The notes under the pieces were generated by a model that was not told the DNA's origin, made no database searches, and saw nothing but the letters and a program-made list of their open reading frames with translations. Below are positions 42,693 to 51,433 of a DNA stretch of 64,000 bases, in pieces (positions within the stretch are counted from its first letter, which is position 1; each line of letters starts with the position of its first letter). Origin of the DNA: Glycomyces sambucus (lineage in GTDB: Bacteria; Actinomycetota; Actinomycetes; Mycobacteriales; Micromonosporaceae); NCBI RefSeq assembly GCF_900102815.1, contig NZ_FNGF01000001.1, positions 425,297 to 489,296 on the forward strand. Direction: 5' to 3'. Position numbers and translations under genes: made by a program.

Positions 42693-45600
42693 TTGCATCA
42701 GCAGCAGCACGCCGTCAAGGAACGCCTCGACCGCTTCGTCAGGGAGCGGCTGGAGCCCGCGAGGGAGCGGGCGAGCGCGCCGGTCCGGGTCGAGGCGTGG
42801 GCGGCGCCCGGTGAGCCGGTGCCGTTCAACGAGGCCGCGGCGCAGGAGTACGCGCCCGTCGAGGAGGGCCACGCGTGGGGCCGGGCCTGGGGCACGGTGT
42901 GGTTCCGGGTCTCGGGCACCGTGCCGGCCGAGTGGTCGGCGGGCGCCGACGAGGTCGAGCTGAGCGTGGACCCGGGGTTCGTCGGGGACGGCGCGGGGTT
43001 CCAGGTGGAGGCCCTGGTCTTCGACGGCAGCGGCCGGGCGCTCAAGGCGATCGAGCCGAAGAACGACTACGTGCGGCTGCACCTGGCGCCGGGTGAGTCG
43101 TTCGAGCTCTACATCGAGGCCGCCGCGAACCCGGACGTGTTCACCTCCGGCGAGCGGTACGCGCCGACCCCGCTGGGCCGCTGGGAGACCGCGCCCGACA
43201 CCCCGATCTACCGGCTCGGCCGGATCGCCGTGGTCCGCCGGGACGCGGCGGTGTGGGAGCTGGTCCAGGACGTCGCCACGGTGCGCGGCCTGGCGCTGGA
43301 GCTGCCGGAGGGCTCGCCGCGGCGGGCCGAGCTGTTCGCGGCCCTCGACGCGATGGTCGACGCCGTCCACCCGCACGACGTGCACGCCACCGCCGAGGCG
43401 GGCCGGGAGGCGCTGCGGGAGGTCCTGGCCTCGCCCGCGGCGCGCAGCGCGCACCGGGTGTGGGCGGTGGGCCACGCGCACATCGACTCGGCGTGGCTGT
43501 GGCCGGTGCGCGAGACGGTGCGCAAGTGCGCGCGCACGTTCGCGAACGTCCTGGAGCTCATGGACGAGGACCCGGACCTGGTGTTCGCCTGTTCGTCGGC
43601 GCAGCAGTTCGCATGGATCAAGGAGCACTACCCGGAGCTGTTCGAGCGGATCCGGGCCCGGGTCGCGGAGGGCCGCTTCGTGCCCGTGGGCGGCATGTGG
43701 GTCGAGTCGGACACCAACATGCCCGGCTCGGAGGCGATGGCCCGCCAGTTCGTGGAGGGCAAGCGGTTCTTCCTGGAGGAGTTCGGGGTCGACACCCGCG
43801 AGGTGTGGCTGCCGGACTCGTTCGGGTACACCGGCGCGCTGCCGCAGATCGCGCGCGCGGCCGGGGCCGGGTACTTCCTGACCCAGAAGCTGTCGTGGAA
43901 CGAGGTCAACAAGTACCCGCACCACTCGTTCGACTGGGAGGGCATCGACGGGACGCGGGTCTTCGCGCACTTCCCGCCGGTCGACACCTACAACTCGAAG
44001 CTGTCGCCGCGGGAGCTGGCGCACACCGAGCGGAACTTCGCCGACAAGGGCCGCGCGAACATGTCGCTGGTGCCCTTCGGGTTCGGCGACGGCGGCGGCG
44101 GGCCCACCCGCGAGATGATGTCCGCCGCGCGCCGCGCGGCCGACCTGGAGGGGTCGCCGACGGTGCGGATCGCGCCGCCGATCGAGTTCTTCGAGGCCGC
44201 CGAGGCGGAGCTGGAGTCGCGCCCGGTGTGGAGCGGCGAGCTGTACCTGGAGAACCACCGCGGCACGTACGCGTCGCAGGCGCGCACCAAGCGCGGCAAC
44301 CGCCGCAGCGAGGCGCTGCTGCACGAGGCCGAGCTGTGGGCGGCCACCGCGGCGGTGCGCACGGGCGCGCCTTACCCGCACGAGCTGCTGCGGCGGGCGT
44401 GGCGCACGGTGCTGCTCAACCAGTTCCACGACATCCTGCCCGGGTCCTCGATCGGCTGGGTCTACGACCAGGCCGCGAAGGAGTACGCGCAGATCGAGGC
44501 GGAGCTGGAGCCGGTGATCGCGGACGCGGTCGCGGCCCTGGGTTCGGAGGGCGAGGGCGGGTTCGTGAACTCCGGGCCGTACCCGCTCGACGGCGTGCCC
44601 GCGTTCGGCGTCGGACCCAAGCGGGTCTCCGGCGCGGTCACCGTTGAGCGCGACGGGGATGCGATCACCGTCGCGAACGACGCGGTCGCGCTCGTCCTCG
44701 ACGCCGACGGGCTCATCACCTCCCTGGTGGACAAGGCGACCGGGCGCGAGACCGTGCCGCCGGGCGAGCGCGCCGGGCTGCTCCAGGTCTTCACCGACAC
44801 CCCGCGCCACTACGACGCGTGGGACGTCGACATCGAGTACCGCCGCTCCGGCCGCGACCTCGTCGCCGCCGAGGAGGTCGCGGTGGGCGAGGACGGCGGC
44901 GAACGCGCGGTCGTGCGCGTCGCCCGGACCTTCGGGTCCTCGACGATCATGCAGACGATCACCGTCGAGGCCGGGCGCGGCGCGGTCGACGTGGAGACGA
45001 GCGTCGACTGGCACGAGCGCCAGCACATGCTCAAGTTCGCGTTCCCCGTCGACGTGCACACCGCCTCGGCGCGCTCGGAGATCCAGTTCGGGCACATCGA
45101 GCGGCCCACGCACACGAACACGAGCTGGGACGAGGCCCGGTTCGAGACCTGCGCGCACCGCTGGGTGCACGTGGCCGAGGCCGGGTGGGGCCTGGGCGTC
45201 GCGAACGACGCGACCTACGGGCACGACGTCACGCGCCACCCGCGCGAGGGCGGCGGCACGTTCTCGGTGGTGCGCCAGACCCTGCTGAAGTCCCCGCTGT
45301 TCCCCGACCCCGAGGCGGACCAGGGCGGGCACGTCTTCCGCACCTCGCTCGTTCCCGGCGGCGTGGCCGAGGCCGTCGCGGCCGGGTACCGGCTCAACCT
45401 GCCGCTGCGCGCGACCGGCGCGGGCGCGGTGGAGCCGCTGGTGCGGGTCGCGAACCCGGCCGTGGTGGTGGAGACGGTGAAGCTCGCCGAGGACGATTCC
45501 GGCGACGTGGTCGTGCGGCTCTACGAGGCGCACGGGACGCGCACCGACGCGGTCCTGGACCTGGGCTTCGCGGCCGCGGGCGCGGTCGAGACCGACCTGC

Positions 45601-45707
45601 TGGAGCGCGAGAGCGCACCGGCGGCGGTCACGGCGAGCGGCGCCGGCTCGGTGTCGCTGTCGCTGCGGCCGTTCCAGCTCGTGACGCTGCGCCTGGCGCG
45701 GGCGTAG
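42693..45707 (+). CDS. Alpha-mannosidase (GH38)
   Basis: A 1004-residue cytoplasmic retaining alpha-mannosidase. The zinc-binding motif is GHAHIDSAWLWP and the nucleophile is Asp375 in LPDSFGYTGALPQI, with HFPPVDTYNS and the middle-domain LLNQFHDILPGSSI as further family marks. An N-terminal galactose-binding-like region (residues 1-160) and large C-terminal beta domains follow the usual GH38 plan, and the length is normal. The start is a TTG at 42693 with AAGGAG 8 nt upstream; the frame runs back to 42612, through sequence with promoter-like features. It releases mannose from imported alpha-mannosides and shares its upstream region with the orphan binding protein. Confidence 0.92.
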   Translation: MHQQQHAVKERLDRFVRERLEPARERASAPVRVEAWAAPGEPVPFNEAAAQEYAPVEEGHAWGRAWGTVWFRVSGTVPAEWSAGADEVELSVDPGFVGDGAGFQVEALVFDGSGRALKAIEPKNDYVRLHLAPGESFELYIEAAANPDVFTSGERYAPTPLGRWETAPDTPIYRLGRIAVVRRDAAVWELVQDVATVRGLALELPEGSPRRAELFAALDAMVDAVHPHDVHATAEAGREALREVLASPAARSAHRVWAVGHAHIDSAWLWPVRETVRKCARTFANVLELMDEDPDLVFACSSAQQFAWIKEHYPELFERIRARVAEGRFVPVGGMWVESDTNMPGSEAMARQFVEGKRFFLEEFGVDTREVWLPDSFGYTGALPQIARAAGAGYFLTQKLSWNEVNKYPHHSFDWEGIDGTRVFAHFPPVDTYNSKLSPRELAHTERNFADKGRANMSLVPFGFGDGGGGPTREMMSAARRAADLEGSPTVRIAPPIEFFEAAEAELESRPVWSGELYLENHRGTYASQARTKRGNRRSEALLHEAELWAATAAVRTGAPYPHELLRRAWRTVLLNQFHDILPGSSIGWVYDQAAKEYAQIEAELEPVIADAVAALGSEGEGGFVNSGPYPLDGVPAFGVGPKRVSGAVTVERDGDAITVANDAVALVLDADGLITSLVDKATGRETVPPGERAGLLQVFTDTPRHYDAWDVDIEYRRSGRDLVAAEEVAVGEDGGERAVVRVARTFGSSTIMQTITVEAGRGAVDVETSVDWHERQHMLKFAFPVDVHTASARSEIQFGHIERPTHTNTSWDEARFETCAHRWVHVAEAGWGLGVANDATYGHDVTRHPREGGGTFSVVRQTLLKSPLFPDPEADQGGHVFRTSLVPGGVAEAVAAGYRLNLPLRATGAGAVEPLVRVANPAVVVETVKLAEDDSGDVVVRLYEAHGTRTDAVLDLGFAAAGAVETDLLERESAPAAVTASGAGSVSLSLRPFQLVTLRLARA

Positions 45708-45719
45708 CGGGACGAACCG

Positions 45720-45747
45720 AGGGCCGGGCGCGGGTGCGCCCGGCCCT
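45720..45747 (+). terminator. Intrinsic terminator after the mannosidase gene
   Basis: 12-bp stem (45720-45731 with 45736-45747), GGGT loop, followed by TTCC; it lies 12 nt after the mannosidase stop and separates it from araC. Confidence 0.8.
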
Positions 45748-45770
45748 TTCCGCTGCCGTGGGAGCGAAGA

Positions 45771-45783
45771 CCCTGGACGATCC
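45771..45783 (-). promoter_or_regulatory. Candidate AraC-binding element upstream of araC
   Basis: Minus-strand reading GGATCGTCCAGGG matches GRAWCGTCCAGGS. It ends 25 bp before the araC start codon, in the opposite orientation to that at the structural genes, a position suited to autorepression by occlusion of the promoter. Confidence 0.6.
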
Positions 45784-45808
45784 GCCGCCCGTGGTGTTGT
45801 ATTGGCGT

Positions 45809-46672
45809 ATGCCGATCGAAGAGGGCTTCCGCGGGCAGCGCCTGGTCGTGGTCCCGCGCCCGCAGGTCGCCGAGGCGCTGCGGCGCCCGGTGACGCGCCG
45901 CCTGCTGGTGACCGACGCGGGCTACTACCCGGCCGCCGCCGACCACCGGATGCAGCGCCCGCGCGGCGCCGAGGAGGCGATCGTCATCGTCTGCGCCTCC
46001 GGCACCGGCTGGGCGCGGGTGGGCGCGGGCATGCACCGGCTCGGCGCGTGGCAGGCGCTCGTCATCCCCCGCGGCGTCCCGCACGAGTACGGCGCCGACG
46101 CGCGCGACCCCTGGACGATCTGGTGGGCGCACCTCGCCGGGACCGACGTCACCGAGCTCATCGAGAGCCTCGCGGCCTCCACCGACCGGCCCGTGGTCCC
46201 GGTGCGGGCCATCGACCGCGCGGTGGCGCTCCTCGACGAGATCGTCACCGGCCTCGAACGCGACCAGTCCCCCGTCCGGCTCCTCGGCGCGGCCGGCGCC
46301 GCGTGGAAGCTCCTGACGCAGATCAACGTCGACCGGCTCCTGCCCGAGCCCGGGGACCCGTTGCAGCGGGCCATGAACTACCTCGCCGAACGCCTCGACG
46401 GCAAGGTGAAGGTGTCCGAGCTGGCGAGCCTCGTCGGGGTCTCCCCTTCGCACCTGGGCACGCTGTTCCGCAAGGCCACGGGCGGCGGCGTCCTCGCCCA
46501 CCACACGGCGCTGCGGATGGCACGGGCGCGGCAGCTCCTCGACGCCACCGACGCCACGATCACCGAGATCGCCTTCGACGTGGGCTTCGACGACGCGTTC
46601 TACTTCTCGCGGGTCTTCCGCCGCCACCACGGCATGAGCCCCAGCGAGTTCCGCCTGCGCTACACCGGCTGA
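45809..46672 (+). CDS. AraC-family transcriptional regulator
   Basis: A 287-residue regulator with an N-terminal cupin sugar-binding domain (VIVCASGTGWARVGAGMHRLGAWQALVIPRGVPHEYGAD, WTIWWAHLAG) and a C-terminal pair of helix-turn-helices (KVSELASLVGVSPSHLGTLFRKATG and ITEIAFDVGFDDAFYFSRVFRRHHGMSPSEFR). It is encoded between the mannosidase and the GH36/GH97 operon, and is the only regulator in this stretch. It is the natural candidate to bind the repeated GRAWCGTCCAGGS element. There is no ribosome site; TTGTATT lies close to the ATG, so the transcript may be leaderless. The 3' end overlaps galM by 13 bp. Confidence 0.92.
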   Translation: MPIEEGFRGQRLVVVPRPQVAEALRRPVTRRLLVTDAGYYPAAADHRMQRPRGAEEAIVIVCASGTGWARVGAGMHRLGAWQALVIPRGVPHEYGADARDPWTIWWAHLAGTDVTELIESLAASTDRPVVPVRAIDRAVALLDEIVTGLERDQSPVRLLGAAGAAWKLLTQINVDRLLPEPGDPLQRAMNYLAERLDGKVKVSELASLVGVSPSHLGTLFRKATGGGVLAHHTALRMARARQLLDATDATITEIAFDVGFDDAFYFSRVFRRHHGMSPSEFRLRYTG

Positions 46673-47562
46673 AGCCGCAGCCCCCACTCCACGGTCCAGG
46701 TCTCGCCGGGCGCGAGCCAGTGCAGGCCCTCCCCGGTGTTGAGCGCGTCGGGCGGCGCGGTCATGGGCTCGACGGCGATCGCGGCGCGCGGGCCGTCGTC
46801 GGTGGCCAGCGCGGGGTCGACGTAGAGCTGGAACCAGCGGTGGTTGGCGTCGGCGCGCAGCTCGACCGAGGTGCCGTCGGGCGCGGTGAGGCGGTGGCGC
46901 GAAGGCCCTTGGGCGCGTTCGTAGGTGAGGTGGCGCGGGAGGCGCGCGAACGGGACGGGCTCGCGCAGGTCGTAGCCGGTGCCGGCCACCGCGAACGGCG
47001 GGCCGGGCAGGTGGGTGCGGCCGGGGAGGCGGGCGCGGTCGGCGTCGAGGCGGAGCGCGGCGGCGGGGGCGTCCCCGGCGCGCAGGTACGGGTGGGCGCC
47101 GGTGGCGGCGGGCGCGGGCCGGTCGCCGCGGTTGGTGATCGCGGTGGCGGCGTCGAGTCCGTCGGGGGCGAGGCGGTAGGTGACGGCCACGTCGAGGCGG
47201 AACGGGTAGCCCGGTTCGCCGTCGATCGCGGCGGCGAGCGTGACGGTGTCGGGGGCCGCGTGGCGCACGGTGAAGTCCCGGTCGGCGAGGAGGCCGTGGT
47301 TGGCGTGGCCGAACTCGGGTTCGGTCACGGCGAGGCGCTGCTCGGCGCCGTCGTAGGTCCAGCGGGCGCTCGCGACCCGGTTGGGCCAGGGGGCGAGGAC
47401 CGCCCCGGCCATGCCGGGCGGGTCGGCCGCGGCGGCGGTGGGTTCGACCAGGTCGCGGCCGTGGACGCGGAGGGAGCGCAGCGAGGCGGCCCGGGGTGAG
47501 ACCTCCGCGGTGGAGGTCGCACCCGCGAGCAGGATCAGGCCGCGCCCGGTTTCACCCGGCAT
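46660..47562 (-). CDS. galM: Aldose 1-epimerase (mutarotase)
   Basis: A 300-residue galactose-mutarotase-like beta-sandwich enzyme that interconverts alpha and beta anomers of released sugars. The general acid histidine is in FGHANHGLLADRDF, a second in TGAHPYLRAG, and the catalytic base glutamate in IAVEPMTAPPDALNTG. It is the last gene of the six-gene minus-strand operon; its start overlaps the GH36 stop by 11 bp. Retaining GH36 and GH97 enzymes release alpha-galactose, which the mutarotase would equilibrate for kinase or dehydrogenase use. Confidence 0.9.
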   Translation of the reverse strand: MPGETGRGLILLAGATSTAEVSPRAASLRSLRVHGRDLVEPTAAAADPPGMAGAVLAPWPNRVASARWTYDGAEQRLAVTEPEFGHANHGLLADRDFTVRHAAPDTVTLAAAIDGEPGYPFRLDVAVTYRLAPDGLDAATAITNRGDRPAPAATGAHPYLRAGDAPAAALRLDADRARLPGRTHLPGPPFAVAGTGYDLREPVPFARLPRHLTYERAQGPSRHRLTAPDGTSVELRADANHRWFQLYVDPALATDDGPRAAIAVEPMTAPPDALNTGEGLHWLAPGETWTVEWGLRLQPV

Positions 47563-49678
47563 CGGTGAGGCGCAGCAGGACCGAGCGATCGACGTCGAGC
47601 GAGGGGGCCTCCAGGCCGGACTCGGCGAGGACCCGGCCGGGGAGCACGAGGTCGCTCCGCATCCACGGCGGGCGCTGGCCCTCGGGGACGGCGGCGGTGA
47701 CGGCGAGTTCGGCGACGCGGTAGCGGCGGTCGGGGTCGAGGCCGGGGAAGCGCAGCCGCGGCGGGGGCCAGGCGGCGGGCCGGTCGAGGAGCGCGAACTG
47801 GAAGAGCGCGTCGCGCAGATCCGGGGAGACGACGCCTTCGAGGCGGACCTCGGATTCGGTGTCGGCGTGCACTACGTCGCCGGAGTGGAGGAGGGGCCGC
47901 AGTTCCTTGTGGGCGGCGACCCACGTCTGGAGGGCGGCGAACGCGGCGTCGTCGCAGCGGGTCAGGTCCTCCTCGACGCCGAGGTGTCCCCAGAGGACGG
48001 TGGCGGCGCGGAACTCCAGGGGCGCGGTGCGGCGGGTGGTGTGGGCGGTCTCGGCGCCGATGTGGTCGCCGTGGAGTTCGGGCGGCAGGAGCAGGCCGGT
48101 CCAGCGCTGGACGTCGATGCGCTCGTGCGGGTCGTTGCAGTCGGAGGGCCACACGCGGTCGGTGTGTTCCAGGACGCCGAGGTCGACGCGGCCGCCTCCG
48201 GAGGCGCACGACTCGATCTCCAGGCCGGGGTGGGCGGCGCGGAGTTCGCGCATCATGCGGTAGGCGCGCTCGGTCTGGCGGTGGACGCCGGGGGTGCCGT
48301 CGGGGGTGTGCCCGGCGTCGGTGAGGTACCGGTTGTGGTCCCACTTGACGTAGGCGATGCCGAGCCGGTCGATGAGGGCCGAGACCTGTTGGTACACATG
48401 CTGGTAGGCGCCGTCGTGGCCGAGGTCGAGGACGTGCTGGTGGCGGGAGGGCAGGCCGGGGCCGTGGCCGCCGTCGAAGAGCCATTCGGGGTGGGCGCGG
48501 GCGAGGTCGGAGTCGCGGTTGACCATCTCGGGCTCGAACCAGAGGCCGAAGTCCATGCCGAGGTCGCGCACGCGCTCGGCGAGGGGTGCGAGGCCGTCGG
48601 GCCAGCGCTCGGGGTCGACGGTCCAGTCGCCGAGGGAGGTGGTGTCGTCGCGGCGGCCGGTGAACCAGCCGTCGTCCACGACGAAGCGCTCGGCGCCGAG
48701 GGCGGCGGCGCGGTCGGCGAACCGGAGGAGGCGTTCGGGGTCGTGGTCGAAGTAGACGGCCTCCCAGGTGTTGACGAGGACGGGCCGCGGGGTCTTCGGG
48801 TGTTCGGGCCGGGCGCGGAGGTGGCGGTGGAACTGGGCGGCGAGGGCGTCGAGGCCGGTGCCACGGGCGCCGTAGAGCCATGGGGCGGTGTAGGTCTCGC
48901 CGGTGGCGAGGACGAGTTCGCCGGGGAGGAAGAGTGCGCCGCCGCGCAGGACGCGGGTCCCGGCGGGGGTGCGCTCGGCGGCGAGGGTCTGGTTGCCGCT
49001 CCAGCCGAGGTGGGCGCCCCAGGTGTCGCCGCCGCGGAACCCGAAACCGGGTTCGCCGGCGATGAGGAGGGTGGGGGCGTCGAGGCCGGGCTTGCCGCCG
49101 CGGGACTCGCGGACCCAGGCGCCGAGGGGGAACGGGTGGCGCTGCGGGACCTTCTCGTTGGCCCAGCGGCCGGTGAAGTCGAGGAGTTCGGCGGCGCGGT
49201 CGGGCACGGGGAGGGCGAGTTCGAGGGTGTCGAGGCGGTAGGGCTCGCCCTCGTTGCGCAGGGCGGCGCGGGTGCGCAGGAGCCCGGAGGCTTCGAGGCG
49301 GATCTCCACGGTGAGCGCGAGTTCGCTTGCGGTGTCGACGGATTCGACGGTGAGGACGGCGGCGTCGCCTTCGCCGAGGCGGGTGCCGGTGACGGAGAAC
49401 AGGGGCGCCCAGGCGCGGCCGTCGCGGGACCCGGCGATGCCGGGCCGCCCGAGCCAGGCTTCGGCGAGCTGCGGGACCACCGGCACCGGCTGCGGGTAGG
49501 TGACGGCCGAGTCGCCGATCGTGGGCTCGGCGGCGCGGCGGACCGCGTCGAGGTCGGCGGCGGTCAGGTCGCCGAGGTCTGCTCCCCAGTGGAGGATCCG
49601 CGGGAGCCGTGCGTCCGTGAGCGACACGGCGACGCTGGTGCCGCCGCGCCGCAGGTGGACGACTGGTGAGTCGGTCAT
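47552..49678 (-). CDS. Alpha-galactosidase (GH36)
   Basis: A 708-residue cytoplasmic GH36 enzyme. The N-terminal beta-sandwich leads into the barrel with ERFVVDDGWFTGRRDD, DFGLWFEPEMVNRDSDL, YVKWDHNRYLTD (nucleophile Asp447) and ESCASGGGRVDLG..VWPSDCND (acid/base Asp513). The length matches AgaA/RafA-type enzymes. It removes terminal alpha-1,6-galactose from melibiose, raffinose or galactomannan oligosaccharides. It is translationally linked to the permease upstream (2-nt gap) and to galM downstream (11-bp overlap). Confidence 0.94.
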   Translation of the reverse strand: MTDSPVVHLRRGGTSVAVSLTDARLPRILHWGADLGDLTAADLDAVRRAAEPTIGDSAVTYPQPVPVVPQLAEAWLGRPGIAGSRDGRAWAPLFSVTGTRLGEGDAAVLTVESVDTASELALTVEIRLEASGLLRTRAALRNEGEPYRLDTLELALPVPDRAAELLDFTGRWANEKVPQRHPFPLGAWVRESRGGKPGLDAPTLLIAGEPGFGFRGGDTWGAHLGWSGNQTLAAERTPAGTRVLRGGALFLPGELVLATGETYTAPWLYGARGTGLDALAAQFHRHLRARPEHPKTPRPVLVNTWEAVYFDHDPERLLRFADRAAALGAERFVVDDGWFTGRRDDTTSLGDWTVDPERWPDGLAPLAERVRDLGMDFGLWFEPEMVNRDSDLARAHPEWLFDGGHGPGLPSRHQHVLDLGHDGAYQHVYQQVSALIDRLGIAYVKWDHNRYLTDAGHTPDGTPGVHRQTERAYRMMRELRAAHPGLEIESCASGGGRVDLGVLEHTDRVWPSDCNDPHERIDVQRWTGLLLPPELHGDHIGAETAHTTRRTAPLEFRAATVLWGHLGVEEDLTRCDDAAFAALQTWVAAHKELRPLLHSGDVVHADTESEVRLEGVVSPDLRDALFQFALLDRPAAWPPPRLRFPGLDPDRRYRVAELAVTAAVPEGQRPPWMRSDLVLPGRVLAESGLEAPSLDVDRSVLLRLTDAG

Positions 49679-49680
49679 GT

Positions 49681-50517
49681 CTAGCCTTTCAAGCCGGAGC
49701 TGGCGATGCCGTTGAAGAACTGCCGCTGGAGCACCAGGAAGATGACGATGAGCGGCAGCGACGCGACGAGCGCGCCGGCCATGAGGGTCGGGTAGTCGGT
49801 GCCGTACTGCCCCTGGAGGCCCGACAGGCCCACGGTGAGGGGCCGGTTGTCGCCGCGCGGGGAGACGATGAGCGGCCACAGCAGGTCGTTCCAGGAGTAC
49901 AGCGAGGTGAGGACCGCGAGCGCGCCGAGCGTGGGGCGGACCATCGGGAGCATGACCGTCCGGAAGGTGCGCAGGGGCCCGGCGCCGTCGAGGCGGGCGG
50001 CCTCTTCGTAGGCGGGCGGGATCGACATGAACGCCTGCCGCATGAGGAAGATCCCGAACGCCGAGAACATCCCCGGGATGGCCAGGGCCGGAACGGTGTC
50101 GAGGAGCTTCAGGTCCCGGATGAGCTCGAACTGGCCGATGAGGAACAGCTGGCTGGGGACCATGAGCATCGCGATGAAGAGTCCGAACAGGACGGTGCGG
50201 CCGGGGAAGCGCAGGCGCGCGAAGGCGTACCCGGCGAGGGCGGCGACCGCGAGCTGGCCGGCCACGCGCAGGGCGAGCGCGGCGGCGGAGACGGTGAACT
50301 GGCTCCACACCGGGACCGAGTCGAAGAACGTGGCGAACGCGTCCCCGGTGGGGTCGGCGGGCCAGAACGTGGGCGGCGCCTGGGACGCCTCGGCGGTGGT
50401 CTTGAAGGCGGTGAGCAGCTGCCATGCGAAGGGCGCGACCATGAGCGCCGCGGTGAGCGTGAGCGCCAGGTGCAGGAGCAGGTCGGCGCCCTTGGGGCGC
50501 CTGCGGGCCTCAGTCAT
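49681..50517 (-). CDS. Sugar ABC transporter permease (MalG-like)
   Basis: A 278-residue permease with six helices, EAA loop EEAARLDGAGPLRTFRTVMLPMVRPTLGAL and the MalG tail RQFFNGIASSGLKG. Its ATG lies inside the end of the preceding permease gene (8-bp overlap). It is part of the GH97-SBP-permease-permease-GH36-galM operon and should transport alpha-galactosides; as in the other operon, the ATPase is not encoded here. Confidence 0.93.
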   Translation of the reverse strand: MTEARRRPKGADLLLHLALTLTAALMVAPFAWQLLTAFKTTAEASQAPPTFWPADPTGDAFATFFDSVPVWSQFTVSAAALALRVAGQLAVAALAGYAFARLRFPGRTVLFGLFIAMLMVPSQLFLIGQFELIRDLKLLDTVPALAIPGMFSAFGIFLMRQAFMSIPPAYEEAARLDGAGPLRTFRTVMLPMVRPTLGALAVLTSLYSWNDLLWPLIVSPRGDNRPLTVGLSGLQGQYGTDYPTLMAGALVASLPLIVIFLVLQRQFFNGIASSGLKG

Positions 50518-51433
50518 AGAACACCCACCGGCGCTGGAGTCGGAACTGGAGGAGCGTGGCGAGCATGATGACCAGGAGCAGGACGACGGCGATGGCGGCG
50601 CCGTAGCCCTGGTCGAACTGGACGAACGCCTTCTCGTAGAACAGGTAGACGATGGTCTTGGAGCCGTCGAGCGCGGTGTTGTCGACGCTGCGGAGCATGA
50701 CGAAGACCAGGTCGAACATCTGGAGCGCGGAGATGACGGTCAGCACCGTCACCAGGAAGACGCTGGGCGACAGGAGCGGCAGGGTGATGCGGAGGAACTG
50801 GCGCACGCGCCCGGCCCCGTCCATCGCGGACGCCTCGTACAGCTCGGGCGGGATCGCCTGGAGGCCGGCGCCGAGGATGATGAGGTTGACGCCCAGGCTC
50901 ATCCAGATGCCGACGGCGCCGATCGCGTAGATCGCGTAGGTGTCGTCGGCGACCCAGTACTGGCCGGGGACGCCGACCAGGGACAGCGCCCAGTTGAGCA
51001 GGCCGAAGTCGCCGTTGTAGATGAAGCGCCACACCATGGAGACGGCCACGGGGAGGGTGACGACGGGCAGGAAGAACAACACGCGGTAGACGGCGCGGCC
51101 GCGGCTGATCTGCTGGATCATCGCGGCGAGGACCACCGCGGCGGGGACGCCGAGGAGCAGGATGCCGGTGTAGACCCCGGAGTTCGCGAAGGCGTCCCAG
51201 AAGTCGCCGTCGCCGAGCAGCCCGGTGTAGTTGTCGAGCCCGGTCCACGTGCCGGGCCCGAACGCGGGCGTGTCCATGAAGCTCTTCGCGAAGGTCTTCA
51301 GGAAGGGCCACAGGTAGAGCGCGGCGAGGCCGATGAACGCCGGGGCGATCATGGCGTAGCCCCACAGCGGGGAGGGGCCGAGCCCGCCCGCGCGGCGGCG
51401 CCGCGCGGGGGGCCGGGCTGCTCGGGCGGTCAC
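50510..51433 (-). CDS. Sugar ABC transporter permease (MalF-like)
   Basis: A 307-residue permease, six helices, with EAA loop YEASAMDGAGRVRQFLRITLPLLSPSVFLV and the N-terminal GYAMIAPAFIGLAALYLWPFLKTFAKSF. The GTG at 51433 overlaps the binding-protein stop (GTGA). It forms a heterodimer with the downstream MalG-like partner. Confidence 0.93.
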   Translation of the reverse strand: MTARAARPPARRRRAGGLGPSPLWGYAMIAPAFIGLAALYLWPFLKTFAKSFMDTPAFGPGTWTGLDNYTGLLGDGDFWDAFANSGVYTGILLLGVPAAVVLAAMIQQISRGRAVYRVLFFLPVVTLPVAVSMVWRFIYNGDFGLLNWALSLVGVPGQYWVADDTYAIYAIGAVGIWMSLGVNLIILGAGLQAIPPELYEASAMDGAGRVRQFLRITLPLLSPSVFLVTVLTVISALQMFDLVFVMLRSVDNTALDGSKTIVYLFYEKAFVQFDQGYGAAIAVVLLLVIMLATLLQFRLQRRWVFYD